The notes below the pieces were generated by a model that had not been told where the DNA came from, did not search any database, and was given only the letters and a program-made list of their open reading frames with translations. Source: Shewanella psychropiezotolerans (GTDB lineage Bacteria; Pseudomonadota; Gammaproteobacteria; Enterobacterales; Shewanellaceae). From it: 64,000 nucleotides of DNA. Positions 25,553 through 34,755 of the stretch are shown one piece after another; position 1 is the stretch's first letter; each line of letters begins with the position of its first letter. The stretch spans positions 1,108,001 through 1,172,000 of the forward strand of contig NZ_CP041614.1 in NCBI RefSeq assembly GCF_007197555.1. Direction: 5' to 3'. The position numbers and the translations under genes were made by a program.

Positions 25553-26605
25553 ATGACTGATAACCTTTTTCAAACTTATGCGCTTAATGGCACATTATCT
25601 CTTAAAAATCGCATCCTCATGGCGCCACTGACTCGTTGTATGGCTGATGATGAACTCGTGCCGACTCAGGCCATGGCAGATTATTATGCACGCCGTGCCG
25701 AATCGGGTCTTATCATCTCTGAGGCAACTATTATTCGTCCGGACGGTCAAGGCTATCCCAATACTCCGGGTCTATTTACTCCGGCGCAGATTGATGGCTG
25801 GCGTGTGGTGACAGATGCCGTACATAAGGCTGACGGTAAGATTTTCGCTCAGCTTTGGCATACTGGTCGCGTCGCTCATCCTCATTTCTATCAAAGCACT
25901 GGCAGCAGTGATGTGATGGCGCCTTCAGCAGCTGGTGTAGAAGGTAGCGTACCCAGAATGCGAGAATTGACTTATCAAGTGCCTAAAGCTGTATCTATTG
26001 AAGAGATAGCTCAGCTGGTACAGGATTATGCCCAGGCGGCAGCTAATGCTATCGATGCTGGGTTCGATGGTGTCGAGATCCATGGTGCTAATGGTTATCT
26101 TATCGATCAGTTCCTACATCACGACAGTAACCGCCGTACAGATGAATATGGTCAGACCCCTGAAAATATGTCGCGTTTCGCTCTCGAAGTGGTCGATGCC
26201 ATTGCTGCACGTATCGGCAATGACAGAACTGCACTACGCGTGTCCCCCGGTGCATATTTCAACATGGCGGGTGATAACCGAGATCGTGCTGTGTTCGATT
26301 ATCTTATTCCTGAGCTTGAGAAGCGCGATTTGGCCTTCTTGCACATAGGTATCTTCGATGATGCTATGGAGTTTGATTATCTAGATGGTCGTGCATCAAG
26401 CTATGTACGCAGTATTTATAACAAGACATTAGTGGGAGTCGGTAGCTTTACCGCCGAGAGTGGCAGTAGCGCCATTGCTGAAGATAAGTTCGACTTGTTG
26501 GCCATAGGCAGACCCTTTATCGCTAATCCGGATTACGTGGAGTTAGTGCGTGACGGTAAAGCACTAGTGGAATATTCAGATGAGATGTTGACCAGCTTAG
26601 TGTAA
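25553..26605 (+). CDS. nemA: NemA-like FMN-dependent alkene reductase (Old Yellow Enzyme)
   Basis: A 350-residue OYE-family TIM barrel. FMN and substrate motifs are visible: RILMAPLTRCMA near the N-terminus, AQLWHTGRVAHP, the substrate-binding pair in GVEIHGANGYLIDQFL with His and Asn, the loop NRRTDEYG, and LLAIGRPFIANPDY at the phosphate site. It reduces activated C=C bonds, nitro compounds or quinones using NAD(P)H. The frame starts at 25526, but the ATG at 25553 has GAGGT upstream and follows the third operator. Confidence 0.93.
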   Translation: MTDNLFQTYALNGTLSLKNRILMAPLTRCMADDELVPTQAMADYYARRAESGLIISEATIIRPDGQGYPNTPGLFTPAQIDGWRVVTDAVHKADGKIFAQLWHTGRVAHPHFYQSTGSSDVMAPSAAGVEGSVPRMRELTYQVPKAVSIEEIAQLVQDYAQAAANAIDAGFDGVEIHGANGYLIDQFLHHDSNRRTDEYGQTPENMSRFALEVVDAIAARIGNDRTALRVSPGAYFNMAGDNRDRAVFDYLIPELEKRDLAFLHIGIFDDAMEFDYLDGRASSYVRSIYNKTLVGVGSFTAESGSSAIAEDKFDLLAIGRPFIANPDYVELVRDGKALVEYSDEMLTSLV

Positions 26606-26638
26606 TGGTCATCCTTAATTGAGTATTTAGTTGTGTTA

Positions 26639-26666
26639 AGCCAGTCGATATTTTGACTGGCTTTTT
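26639..26666. terminator. Hairpin terminator after nemA
   Basis: AGCCAGTC and GACTGGCT enclose an eight-base loop and are followed by a T-tract on the plus strand. Confidence 0.85.
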
Positions 26667-26684
26667 CATGACGCGCAACGGTCG

Positions 26685-27704
26685 TTAAGCGATGGGGTGA
26701 CCCGTTTTGGGGTCTATGCGATCGAGTGAAGGGCCTTGATAGGTGTTCAACAACAACTGAACCACGGCTTCGCCATATTCACTAAACCAGAACTTACCTA
26801 ATTCTCTGAGTCTATTGATGTTGCTTTTGGTCAGATCATCCATTGCATCATCGGGTGGATTGGGCAATCCGGGTTGGGGTTTCAGTTTGGCGTTTACACG
26901 GATATAGTTGCCCCGATCCATGATGGTTAAGCTCTGGTAAGAAACGATACGTTCATCGCTCAACACTTCCATGAGTTTACCTTCTGTCATCCATTGTAAG
27001 GCGCCCCATTTTCTGGAGCTGGCACCGTTGATCTTTCTGGTTAAAAAACCTGTGCCTATGGATAACACCCGCATATCGCTGAGTGAGTAATGGGGCCATA
27101 CATTTCTGGCTTCGGCAATGGCACACATGGTGGGATTGTTCGCGATTACGCCACCATCTATCAACCAAGATTCTTCGCTCGTGTCGGGAGATTCCAGACC
27201 CTTAGTGGGAAAGAATGTTGGCGCTGCGCTGGTTGCATCTGCAGCTTCTGATGACAGAAGTTCAAGATAGTCAGGTTTGGTTGACTTGATGATAACGGGC
27301 TTACGTTTTTCAATGTCGTAGGATACGGCTAAGACATGTTTACCTTCAGGTACATCACCAATCTTAGCTTGATTAAAATTCTCCTGTAACAGGCTTGTTT
27401 TACCACTTGCCTCATATTTCGGAGCATTGATACCGTCTATATCGAGCAAGCCTTTATGCTCAGTAAAAATCCGTTGGCCATTTTCATAATTATAAAGCTC
27501 ATCGATTTGAGCTAAAGTCATGTCAGTAGTCGCCAAGGCTAAGGCGATGATACTTCCGGTACTGGTTCCTGCGTATAGATCGACACAATCGCGAATCGAT
27601 TTATCATGGTTTTGCTGTAATTGCTGTTCGACCATACTGAGAAATTGAGTGATGGCTACCCCTCGTATTCCACCGCCATCGAGAGACAAAATCAATTTTG
27701 ACAT
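26685..27704 (-). CDS. Patatin-like phospholipase
   Basis: A 339-residue patatin-family lipid acyl hydrolase. All hallmarks are present: oxyanion hole DGGGIRG (residues 9-15), nucleophile Ser48 in GTSTG, and catalytic Asp183 in DGG. It has no signal peptide, so it acts in the cytoplasm, or is exported by another route, on membrane glycerolipids, releasing fatty acids. It is the third gene of the minus-strand cluster after the lipoxygenase (173 bases apart). Supplying free polyunsaturated fatty acid to the lipoxygenase is the natural inference. Confidence 0.92.
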   Translation of the reverse strand: MSKLILSLDGGGIRGVAITQFLSMVEQQLQQNHDKSIRDCVDLYAGTSTGSIIALALATTDMTLAQIDELYNYENGQRIFTEHKGLLDIDGINAPKYEASGKTSLLQENFNQAKIGDVPEGKHVLAVSYDIEKRKPVIIKSTKPDYLELLSSEAADATSAAPTFFPTKGLESPDTSEESWLIDGGVIANNPTMCAIAEARNVWPHYSLSDMRVLSIGTGFLTRKINGASSRKWGALQWMTEGKLMEVLSDERIVSYQSLTIMDRGNYIRVNAKLKPQPGLPNPPDDAMDDLTKSNINRLRELGKFWFSEYGEAVVQLLLNTYQGPSLDRIDPKTGHPIA

Positions 27705-27877
27705 TTATCTGTTCCTTTTCGTATACGTACACGTGAGTGATTTATAGAATATTTGCTCGTACAGGATGAATACCAATCGCTATAAACTTAGCCATATCAG
27801 CTAAATATCAGCGGACAAATGGTGAGCTTGACTCGCCCATTAGTCGCTGAATATTGGTTTGATTTATCTATCAATCA

Positions 27878-30379
27878 TTAGATATCGATACTGGCGGCAA
27901 TATTCTCCGGTAACAGATAGCCATATTCAGGTTTATCCGCGGCAGCTAACTGCTTGTTGCGGGCCTGGATTTTCTCGCTGATTTGTATCATCTCAGCAGT
28001 AAATGCTTGGCTTATTTCTGGGTGATCCTTTTGCAGGGGATCTAGGCTAGCAAGAGAGGTTTCCGAGGGCATTGCCAACATCCAGGATAGCAGGCACTGG
28101 AAGGCGGAGTTTTTCTGGTTGGGTAACGCCGCTGCAATATACTCGGCGCTAATGTCCTGCTCCCCTTCTGGCATCTGTTTCGCTAGCGTAGCGGGTCGAT
28201 TCGGTGCCAATGCTGTGTAAGGAAATTGCGGGAAGTTTATTGCAGAATGGAAGGCGCTGCCCATCCAGATAATCGTCTGTAATGTGTGACTCAGGAGTGC
28301 CAAATCTGTTATCTCAGCAGGGAAGCCTGGCATGGCGCCCAGTTCTGGATCGGCCAGCTCTTTAGCCCAAGCCTGTAGTGCTGGATCGGCTTGCACTGCA
28401 GCGTCATCACTATAGGCAGATTTCACGACATTTGAGGTGTAGTTACCTATGGCGTTCCAGATGAGGAATCCATCTTCACGGTAATAATATCCTTGTAAGC
28501 CATCACTCATCTCTTCATCGAAGCCCCGTGCCTTTAATTGCTCCGGAAAACTGGACTTGAAGAAGTCATAGCTTTTCCAACCGTTAGACACCATTTGAAC
28601 ACCTTGAGCTGTACCCAAAGCAAATGTGCTTTGGGTGATGGCGCCTTGCTCAGCAACCAAGGTCTGTCGAGCCAGGAAGTTGATGCCTATGGTGTCATGG
28701 AAGTGCGGGGTTAACAGCTTAGAGACAATATGCTCTTTGGGTAAGCTGTTATGGGTCGCTATGGCCATAGCTTCTATGGCCAAATGGGCTAGTCCCAGAT
28801 GATAGAGAAACTGATGGATCTGATTATCGGCACATTGCGTATGAATTTTGGCAAACATAAATCGGTTTGGCTGATTCGAGTCTGGCGTGTAGATAGGGTT
28901 TATGCCCTCGTTACGCTCTAGCTGTATGGCGACGATATTCAGACGGCTGTCATTATTTTCAAGCTGCTGCTTATAAACCAAGAGATAGGGGGCGTAGAAG
29001 TATTTACCATCTTCACACTTGAATGGTACAAGTTCTTTGTAATCAACTAGGAAGAGGCGTTTATCGGCAATGAGTTCCGACATGCCCTTGTCTTGCGCTT
29101 TTAGCTCTCGCATCGCTTCAGGTACTTGCTCTATGCTGTTAACTACCTCGATCATTAAGGGGTTTAACCCTTGCAGCAGTTGGCGGCAGAATTCACTGTC
29201 ATCCTGCCAGGATTCCAGCAGTTCCGGGATCGGCAGGTAGCCACCAAAAAAAGCGCCATAGGCTTTGAGCGAGCCCGAAGGGTATTGTGCTAAGCGTTGC
29301 TTTAGCTCTAATTCCGAGAATGAAAACTCGAGTACGCGCTCGGCCATGCGACTCAATTTATGGGGAGAGAGAGCCTGGCTTCTGGGCAGACCTTTGACCA
29401 TTTTAGGCATAGGATGCACCGGATAAGAGTCATACTCCCAGCGTGGTTTCTCTTCGACCAGCAGGTTTAAGACAATTTTTTGTAGCTTATCTTTGATACC
29501 ATTGATGGTATCTGACATCTCCTTAAGGCTGACAAACTGCTGCTGTTTATCCGTTAGTGGTAAAGCATCGGCATCATTATTGAGTTCCATCTCTATGGTC
29601 ACTGACACAGAGGCGCCCTCGTCGAGTTCTAGCTCAAGGGTTTTAGGCTTATCATTTTCAAAATCATGTAAATCCAGAGAGGCGGTGCCGATCAGCGTAT
29701 CGCTTCCTAAACAAGAGTCCATGACACCAAAACCTAAACTACCTTTCTTGCTTAGCAATTCAAATTCGAAGGTATCATTGAACGTTGAACTGTAGGGGAA
29801 GTTTGGTTTAGCCGTTTGGTGATGCTCTCCATCTAGTTCAACGATCACATAGGGATTGACCGGCGGGAACGTCTGGGGGAGATCTTTAATACTGCCTAAG
29901 GTGACAGTGACCTTGCCTAAAGAGGGATTGAAATACTGATTTAAGGCTGCGATTCCATCATGGTAGCCTTGGGCTTGAGGGCCTTTTATTATGCTGCTGA
30001 CGACGTCTGGGGCCATCACCCAATTGCACCAGATAATCTCGGTTTGAACTGCCGAGATGGATCGCATCTGTACCTGAGTCGTAATGCTGTCGAGACCAGG
30101 CATAGCTGGCTCCATTTTGACCAACTTATATTGCAGGGTGTGAGTCTTATCATCACGAGAGATCAGTTGCTCACTTATGGTCATATTTCTATTTTTAAAG
30201 CTAAAGGTTCGAATTGCACCAATTTCGTCCTTAGCAGGCGGAGCTAACTCCATGGTCTTATAAATATGCCACCACTGGGTCATTTCACCGAAGGGGCGAT
30301 AAAGTTTCCAGACATCTTCGATGGCGGCGTTTACTATTCCTTTTACTTGAACCGTAGGTTGCTCAGTCTTATCGGTCAT
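27878..30379 (-). CDS. Lipoxygenase with N-terminal SRPBCC and C2 domains
   Basis: An 833-residue fusion. Residues about 10-150 form an SRPBCC (START-like) lipid-binding fold, 155-270 a C2 domain (GKVTVTLGSIKDLP...NPYVIVELDG), and 300-833 a lipoxygenase. All iron ligands expected for the family are there: His527 and His532 (HLGLAH), His711 and Asn715 (HSAIN before FPQFPY), and the C-terminal Ile833. The landmark TPHFHDTIGINFLARQ also matches. It should dioxygenate polyunsaturated fatty acids to hydroperoxides. The ATG at 30379 has GAGGAA seven bases upstream. I know no standard lipoxygenase with this domain order; most carry a PLAT domain or none. It lies 26 bases after the SRPBCC gene. Confidence 0.93.
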   Translation of the reverse strand: MTDKTEQPTVQVKGIVNAAIEDVWKLYRPFGEMTQWWHIYKTMELAPPAKDEIGAIRTFSFKNRNMTISEQLISRDDKTHTLQYKLVKMEPAMPGLDSITTQVQMRSISAVQTEIIWCNWVMAPDVVSSIIKGPQAQGYHDGIAALNQYFNPSLGKVTVTLGSIKDLPQTFPPVNPYVIVELDGEHHQTAKPNFPYSSTFNDTFEFELLSKKGSLGFGVMDSCLGSDTLIGTASLDLHDFENDKPKTLELELDEGASVSVTIEMELNNDADALPLTDKQQQFVSLKEMSDTINGIKDKLQKIVLNLLVEEKPRWEYDSYPVHPMPKMVKGLPRSQALSPHKLSRMAERVLEFSFSELELKQRLAQYPSGSLKAYGAFFGGYLPIPELLESWQDDSEFCRQLLQGLNPLMIEVVNSIEQVPEAMRELKAQDKGMSELIADKRLFLVDYKELVPFKCEDGKYFYAPYLLVYKQQLENNDSRLNIVAIQLERNEGINPIYTPDSNQPNRFMFAKIHTQCADNQIHQFLYHLGLAHLAIEAMAIATHNSLPKEHIVSKLLTPHFHDTIGINFLARQTLVAEQGAITQSTFALGTAQGVQMVSNGWKSYDFFKSSFPEQLKARGFDEEMSDGLQGYYYREDGFLIWNAIGNYTSNVVKSAYSDDAAVQADPALQAWAKELADPELGAMPGFPAEITDLALLSHTLQTIIWMGSAFHSAINFPQFPYTALAPNRPATLAKQMPEGEQDISAEYIAAALPNQKNSAFQCLLSWMLAMPSETSLASLDPLQKDHPEISQAFTAEMIQISEKIQARNKQLAAADKPEYGYLLPENIAASIDI

Positions 30380-30405
30380 TTTACGTTCCTCTTCCATGAT
30401 TCTTA

Positions 30406-31284
30406 TTAGTTAAATTTGTTTTTCATCCACTCTAATCTTTGTGAGAAGCCTTGCTCTATGGCATTTTTTACTGTTTTTCGATCTAGACCCTCACGAGGTA
30501 AGAAGACTGAGTCGTAGTAAAGTACTAGCTTATTATCTCCCTTACATTTAAGGCGTAGAGTCCCCTGATACATGCTGACTGGCATGGCTGATTTCAGCAC
30601 TGAGTAGACCAAGGTGTGAGTCTCTTCCGTTGCCGAATCAAGTTTCTCTTCCAGCGCTACGTCTCCAAAGTGAACCCGGCGAATGTCATTACCCAGATCT
30701 TCCATCGAGGTTGCCCCCATGACCCAGGAGATATCGCTCCAGTTGCTGACAATTTTCCAAAAATCATCAATGGAATAATTGAGTTTTAACTTTAAAGACA
30801 TACGCAGGCCATCTCGCTGCAAGACCAGATCACTGATTTCATTGATACGGGTCGGTAGGAATTTGGCTAAGGTATCTAAGGTGATCTGACGTTCTTTTTC
30901 TTTTTCACTGACCAAAACACCGTCAATGGTCAGCCTTGCCTTTGTGGTTTGTTCTGCCTGCCAGACCGACACTGTGGCGCGATAATATGAAAACATCACA
31001 TTAGGCTGTGGGAGTCCCATGACCCAAATGTGGTTGGTATCATCCTTTTGCCAAAGGACTTCACGGGTTTCTCCGCCGGCAAAGGCAAAGGCGACTTCGG
31101 CATTGACGCCATTATTAGGACGTCCGCCTCCAGTCAGCAGCTTGGTATCCTCATGTCCACCTAAGGCTTTTTGCAGGGCTAGATAATCGTCAAATCCAGA
31201 CCAAAATTCGGCCACTGTTAGCGGTAATTCCTGTTCATGGCTCTGGCTTATTAAGCGGCCATATTCAAGATCTACATTACTCAT
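30406..31284 (-). CDS. Tandem SRPBCC (START-like) domain protein
   Basis: A 292-residue protein that appears to be two SRPBCC folds in a row (about 5-145 and 160-290); each half has the helix-grip pattern, for example YSIDDFWKIVSNWSDISWVMG in the second half. Such folds bind hydrophobic ligands or act as cyclases/hydratases. It is first in the minus-strand cluster, with GGAGAA before its ATG and its stop 26 bases before the lipoxygenase start. It may bind or convert the lipid hydroperoxide; that is inference from context. Confidence 0.8.
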   Translation of the reverse strand: MSNVDLEYGRLISQSHEQELPLTVAEFWSGFDDYLALQKALGGHEDTKLLTGGGRPNNGVNAEVAFAFAGGETREVLWQKDDTNHIWVMGLPQPNVMFSYYRATVSVWQAEQTTKARLTIDGVLVSEKEKERQITLDTLAKFLPTRINEISDLVLQRDGLRMSLKLKLNYSIDDFWKIVSNWSDISWVMGATSMEDLGNDIRRVHFGDVALEEKLDSATEETHTLVYSVLKSAMPVSMYQGTLRLKCKGDNKLVLYYDSVFLPREGLDRKTVKNAIEQGFSQRLEWMKNKFN

Positions 31285-31673
31285 AAGTTCTCCTTGGTTA
31301 ACACACGTGTTATTGACCGAATCTCATTGTCAGCGTAAGCACTTAACTTCTCGAACTAAGCACTTTTACTGGCGAGTTTTGGCTAATTATTTCTGCAATA
31401 TCTTTCATTAATTGACTGTTTATATAGTGATTTTGAAAGATCGGGTTGAAACATCTCGTTAACATAAGGGAAGCGACTACTTAAAATAACTGTCTACTAG
31501 GAACAGTTGACAGCTGGTAACTTGTCGACTATCGGAGAGTATTTAAACGAATCAGGCACCATTGAGTAAATGCCTTCGGCTGGATGTTTGTACGGGGATC
31601 TGATTTAATGCTACAGCTTTACACAGATATGATATGAATAAGCGTATTGGAGTCGTTCCTGCTTAATACTAAG
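31285..31673. other. Divergent promoter region between lipid cluster and metal-transport cluster
   Basis: No gene, repeat or recognised operator is seen. It must contain the promoters for the lipoxygenase cluster (minus) and the His-rich/HupE cluster (plus). Confidence 0.5.
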
Positions 31674-32159
31674 ATGTTATTGCACACCCAAATATCGCCC
31701 GTTAAGGGGCATTCAAAATTAACATTGGCCATTGTGCTGGTGGTTTTACTGTGTCAATTTTTCGCAATCGGTTCGGCTTTCTCTGTGCAATACCCCAGTG
31801 GCGAGCATCCTATGGGGAAAAATGTTAGCCATCATCACAGTCATAGTGAATCCCCTAATAGACCAGTTTCTTACACTTCAAATGACCAAGACGCCCATCA
31901 TCAAGGGCCTATAGCGTTTAATGCCACAGAGCCAGTATCTTTTGATTTTGAGACTAATGTACTCACTATTTTAGATGGAGAGTTGGCAGTAAATGCGGAA
32001 GCAGAGCATGAGCATGCCAATCATTCACATACTCCGTCTCATCCGCCTGAAGAACCAATATTGATTTCGAGTTTTTTTGAATCTGAGATCCTTATCTATG
32101 ATGATATCTCATACCTTAATTGTCGCTACGCGCCGCCAATTCCCCCTCCACATACCTAG
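31674..32159 (+). CDS. His-rich membrane-anchored or secreted protein
   Basis: A 161-residue protein with one N-terminal hydrophobic segment (LTLAIVLVVLLCQFFAIGSAF) that may be a signal peptide, then two His-rich patches (HHHSHSES and HEHANHSHTPSHPP) and a Pro-rich C-terminus ending PPIPPPHT. The His clusters suggest binding of Ni, Zn, Co or Cu in the periplasm. The next gene is a HupE/UreJ-type permease. The start is uncertain: the frame opens at a TTG at 31647, but the ATG at 31674 is equally acceptable and has no strong ribosome binding site. Confidence 0.65.
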   Translation: MLLHTQISPVKGHSKLTLAIVLVVLLCQFFAIGSAFSVQYPSGEHPMGKNVSHHHSHSESPNRPVSYTSNDQDAHHQGPIAFNATEPVSFDFETNVLTILDGELAVNAEAEHEHANHSHTPSHPPEEPILISSFFESEILIYDDISYLNCRYAPPIPPPHT

Positions 32160-32316
32160 TTTTTTCATGTTCTTAGCGTGATACCTCGCTATTTTTGCGA
32201 GTAAAAACGTTAATTCAAATTTGTTTAGGCACTCATGCTGCTCCAAAATTTAGGATTCTACAATCCAGGGCTGAGTGCTATTCAACTGATTTAAATATTA
32301 TTTTGGAGTATGTGTA

Positions 32317-33036
32317 ATGAGTCATCATTTGGCCAAAACCATGACTGGTACTATGACTAACGTTATGACCTTATTCGTGGTTTTCTTAGGGGTGTTTGCT
32401 TCTTTTTCATTATCGGCCCACGGGGTTGATGAAGATACCAAGCAATTTTTAACTCAAAATGAAGGGGTATCGATTCTGCCCTTCATCTATATCGGTGCCA
32501 AGCATATGGTTACCGGTTACGATCATCTTTTATTTCTTGTCGGGGTGATTTTCTTCCTGTTTAGAAGTAAAGATGTGTTGCTCTATGTCAGCCTGTTTAC
32601 CTTGGGCCACAGTATCACCTTGTTGTTTGGTGTACTGAGTGACATTAGAGTTAATGCCTATCTTATCGATGCCATTATTGGTTTCTCTATCGTCTATAAA
32701 GGGTTCGATAACTTGGGAGGTTTTAAGCGGTTTTTTGGTTTTCAGCCCAATACTAAGGCTGCAGTGATGATCTTCGGCTTATTCCATGGTTTTGGCTTAG
32801 CCACCAAAATTCAGGAGTTTAATCTGCCACAGGAAGGCCTGGTTCCCAATATCCTAGCTTTCAATGTTGGGGTGGAAATAGGTCAGTTCCTAGCTCTGGG
32901 AGTGGTACTTATCTTGATGAGTTTCTGGCGGCGACACAGGAGTTACCTGCAATTTTCAACAGCAGCTAATACTTTGTTGATGAGTGGTGGCCTGATGTTA
33001 GTTGGCTTTCAGTTAACGGGATTTTTTGTTAGCTAA
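32317..33036 (+). CDS. HupE/UreJ_2-family membrane permease
   Basis: A 239-residue integral membrane protein with a signal-like helix and about six more helices. Family motifs are GYDHLLFLVGV, TLGHSITLL and FGLFHGFGLA; the His and Asp in GYDH and LGHS and the His in FHGFG are the presumed metal ligands. HupE/UreJ proteins are nickel or cobalt permeases of the NiCoT-like group; the HupE/UreJ_2 branch is uncharacterised. It is framed by a His-rich protein and a membrane-anchored protein, likely one operon. Confidence 0.85.
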   Translation: MSHHLAKTMTGTMTNVMTLFVVFLGVFASFSLSAHGVDEDTKQFLTQNEGVSILPFIYIGAKHMVTGYDHLLFLVGVIFFLFRSKDVLLYVSLFTLGHSITLLFGVLSDIRVNAYLIDAIIGFSIVYKGFDNLGGFKRFFGFQPNTKAAVMIFGLFHGFGLATKIQEFNLPQEGLVPNILAFNVGVEIGQFLALGVVLILMSFWRRHRSYLQFSTAANTLLMSGGLMLVGFQLTGFFVS

Positions 33037-33083
33037 CAGACTCAATTAAACATCATAAACAGATATAAGCTTAAGGAATAATT

Positions 33084-33749
33084 ATGAAAACCAATGATAA
33101 ACCAAACTCAATAAATCAGAACGAAACCCTATTCAATAGCATTCCGGTGCACTCCAGTGCCACCTTAGTCAAAGCCAGTGTCGCAGCTTCGGCGATTGCA
33201 GCTGTTGTCTTAATTACTGCTATCTTGCCTGCCGAATACAATATCGATCCAACTGGCATAGGTAAGGCGTTGGGATTAACTCAGATAGCTGAAGCGGCAA
33301 GTGTGATTCCTGAGGTCGCGGTGAGCGGTAACGAGACTGTTTTTGCTTTTGGACAAACTGCGCCTGTTAATAGTAAAGAAATTGCTAATGCCCCGAGTGT
33401 TGGCGAGATAGCTCAAGCTCGCCAAACTCCTGGGGTGAGAAGCGATACTGTTAAAATTAATATCCCTGCGGGTAAAGGCTTAGAGTATAAGTTACTGATG
33501 GATGAGTTTGTTCACTTAAAATATGAGTGGAGCACTGGTGGTGAGGAGTTGTACTTTGATTTCCACGGAGAGCCCAAGGGCGATACCACAGGTTATTTCG
33601 AGAGTTTCTCCATTACTACATCAGATAAGGTGAAAGGCTCGCTGACTACGCCATTCGCTGGTGCACATGGCTGGTATTGGAAAAACAAAACAGATTCTCC
33701 AATTACAGTGACCCTATCAACAACAGGGGATTACACTATTAAAGGCTAG
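33084..33749 (+). CDS. Membrane-anchored periplasmic protein associated with HupE
   Basis: A 221-residue protein with a 30-residue cytoplasmic N-terminus, one membrane helix (about 30-50), and a periplasmic part ending in a compact beta-rich domain (residues 120-221; YEWSTGGEELYFDFHGEP and GAHGWYWKNKTDSPITVTL). Proteins of this type occur beside HupE/UreJ_2 genes in other marine bacteria, as far as I recall, under the name transmembrane anchor protein. It follows the permease by 47 bases with AAGGAA before its ATG. Its function is unknown; a partner role in metal uptake is inferred. Confidence 0.75.
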   Translation: MKTNDKPNSINQNETLFNSIPVHSSATLVKASVAASAIAAVVLITAILPAEYNIDPTGIGKALGLTQIAEAASVIPEVAVSGNETVFAFGQTAPVNSKEIANAPSVGEIAQARQTPGVRSDTVKINIPAGKGLEYKLLMDEFVHLKYEWSTGGEELYFDFHGEPKGDTTGYFESFSITTSDKVKGSLTTPFAGAHGWYWKNKTDSPITVTLSTTGDYTIKG

Positions 33750-33794
33750 AAACCTTATACCAATTGGTATGTAGGTTGAGTTACATAAGCCAAT

Positions 33795-33823
33795 AAGAGG
33801 CGTATCCATAGGATACGCCTCTT
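33795..33823. terminator. Hairpin terminator after the HupE cluster
   Basis: Perfect 13-base arms (AAGAGGCGTATCC and its complement) around a three-base loop, followed by TTGCTTT. Confidence 0.85.
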
Positions 33824-34044
33824 TGCTTTACTGCCACTAAATCGGCTAAGACTTGTGAATCCTCGTTAATTTAACAATGCCTCAGGTTTTGACTGAACTA
33901 ATTTCTATTTTTAGAGTAAAACACTGAAAACAAGCCTTTAGTTAATCTTATATGTGTCGATAATCTGTATGCTTAGAGTAAGTACAGCAAATACAAGTTC
34001 CACTCAACTTTAAGATCTGACATTTGACGTTACAGGAGTAAACG

Positions 34045-34557
34045 GTGAACATTAATGGATTAACACTCAATATTATTGCGGGTAAGAGACCCTTAGATGT
34101 CCAGTTTTCTACAGGACCGGCACCACAAGTAGCAACACCTATATCCTCAGCGCTTAGCCATGCAAGTTCGGCTCAATCCAGTGATAAGGTCACCATTTCC
34201 GAGGAAGGTAAAGAGGCCCTCAATGAAGACAAAGCACTTAGTAGTAAATCTGCGGATACAGAAAAGGCACTAAGCTCAAACATGGGCAGCACCTTGCACG
34301 GTAAGCACTCCGAATCTGCTCAGCAGGCGAAGGAGATGGAAGAGGAGAAGGCGATGTCTCCCATCGACAAGCAGATCCAACGCGTTAAAGAGCAGATAGA
34401 AGAGCTACAAGAGCGCTTGAAAGAGCTGGAAGGCGATAGCTCTGAAGCAGCGGATAACGAGCGTAAACTCATACTAGATCAGATTTTAGAGCTCACAGGC
34501 GTCTTGATGAGCTTAATGGAGAAGAAAACCCGCGATGCTAAATCTTTGTCTGCATAA
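34045..34557 (+). CDS. FlxA-like coiled-coil protein (first paralogue)
   Basis: A 170-residue protein starting with GTG after AGGAG. The N-terminal half is low-complexity (Ser, Ala, Lys) with a DKVTISEEGKEAL stretch resembling flagellar or secreted protein N-termini; the C-terminal half (about 105-160) is a strong coiled coil (IDKQIQRVKEQIEELQERL). This matches the FlxA-like family, whose function is unclear, perhaps flagellum related. A diverged paralogue lies 0.5 kb downstream with a DUF1254 remnant between them. Confidence 0.65.
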   Translation: MNINGLTLNIIAGKRPLDVQFSTGPAPQVATPISSALSHASSAQSSDKVTISEEGKEALNEDKALSSKSADTEKALSSNMGSTLHGKHSESAQQAKEMEEEKAMSPIDKQIQRVKEQIEELQERLKELEGDSSEAADNERKLILDQILELTGVLMSLMEKKTRDAKSLSA

Positions 34558-34619
34558 TAGTCCCCAATTGCTTATTAAAGCAGCACTGCTAAGTACTTGT
34601 ATCATATCAGCGCTGTCAG

Positions 34620-34755
34620 GTATGGGTCACCAGATAAAGATGTCACCCCTGGTTTTAACCAGAAGATCCCTGAAGAGATCGTGACCCCAAATAAAGTTGA
34701 GACTCGTATTGGCGAGCTTAACTTTTATGACGGCAACGTCAATCGAAGGCATTAG
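34620..34755 (+). pseudogene. DUF1254 protein remnant
   Basis: A short open stretch encodes GSPDKDVTPGFNQKIPEEIV followed by TPNKVETRIGELNFYDG and then a stop. This is the conserved N-terminal region of secreted DUF1254/DUF1214 proteins, which usually exceed 400 residues. There is no start codon context and the remainder is absent or scrambled, so it is a degraded gene end between the two FlxA-like genes. Confidence 0.75.
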
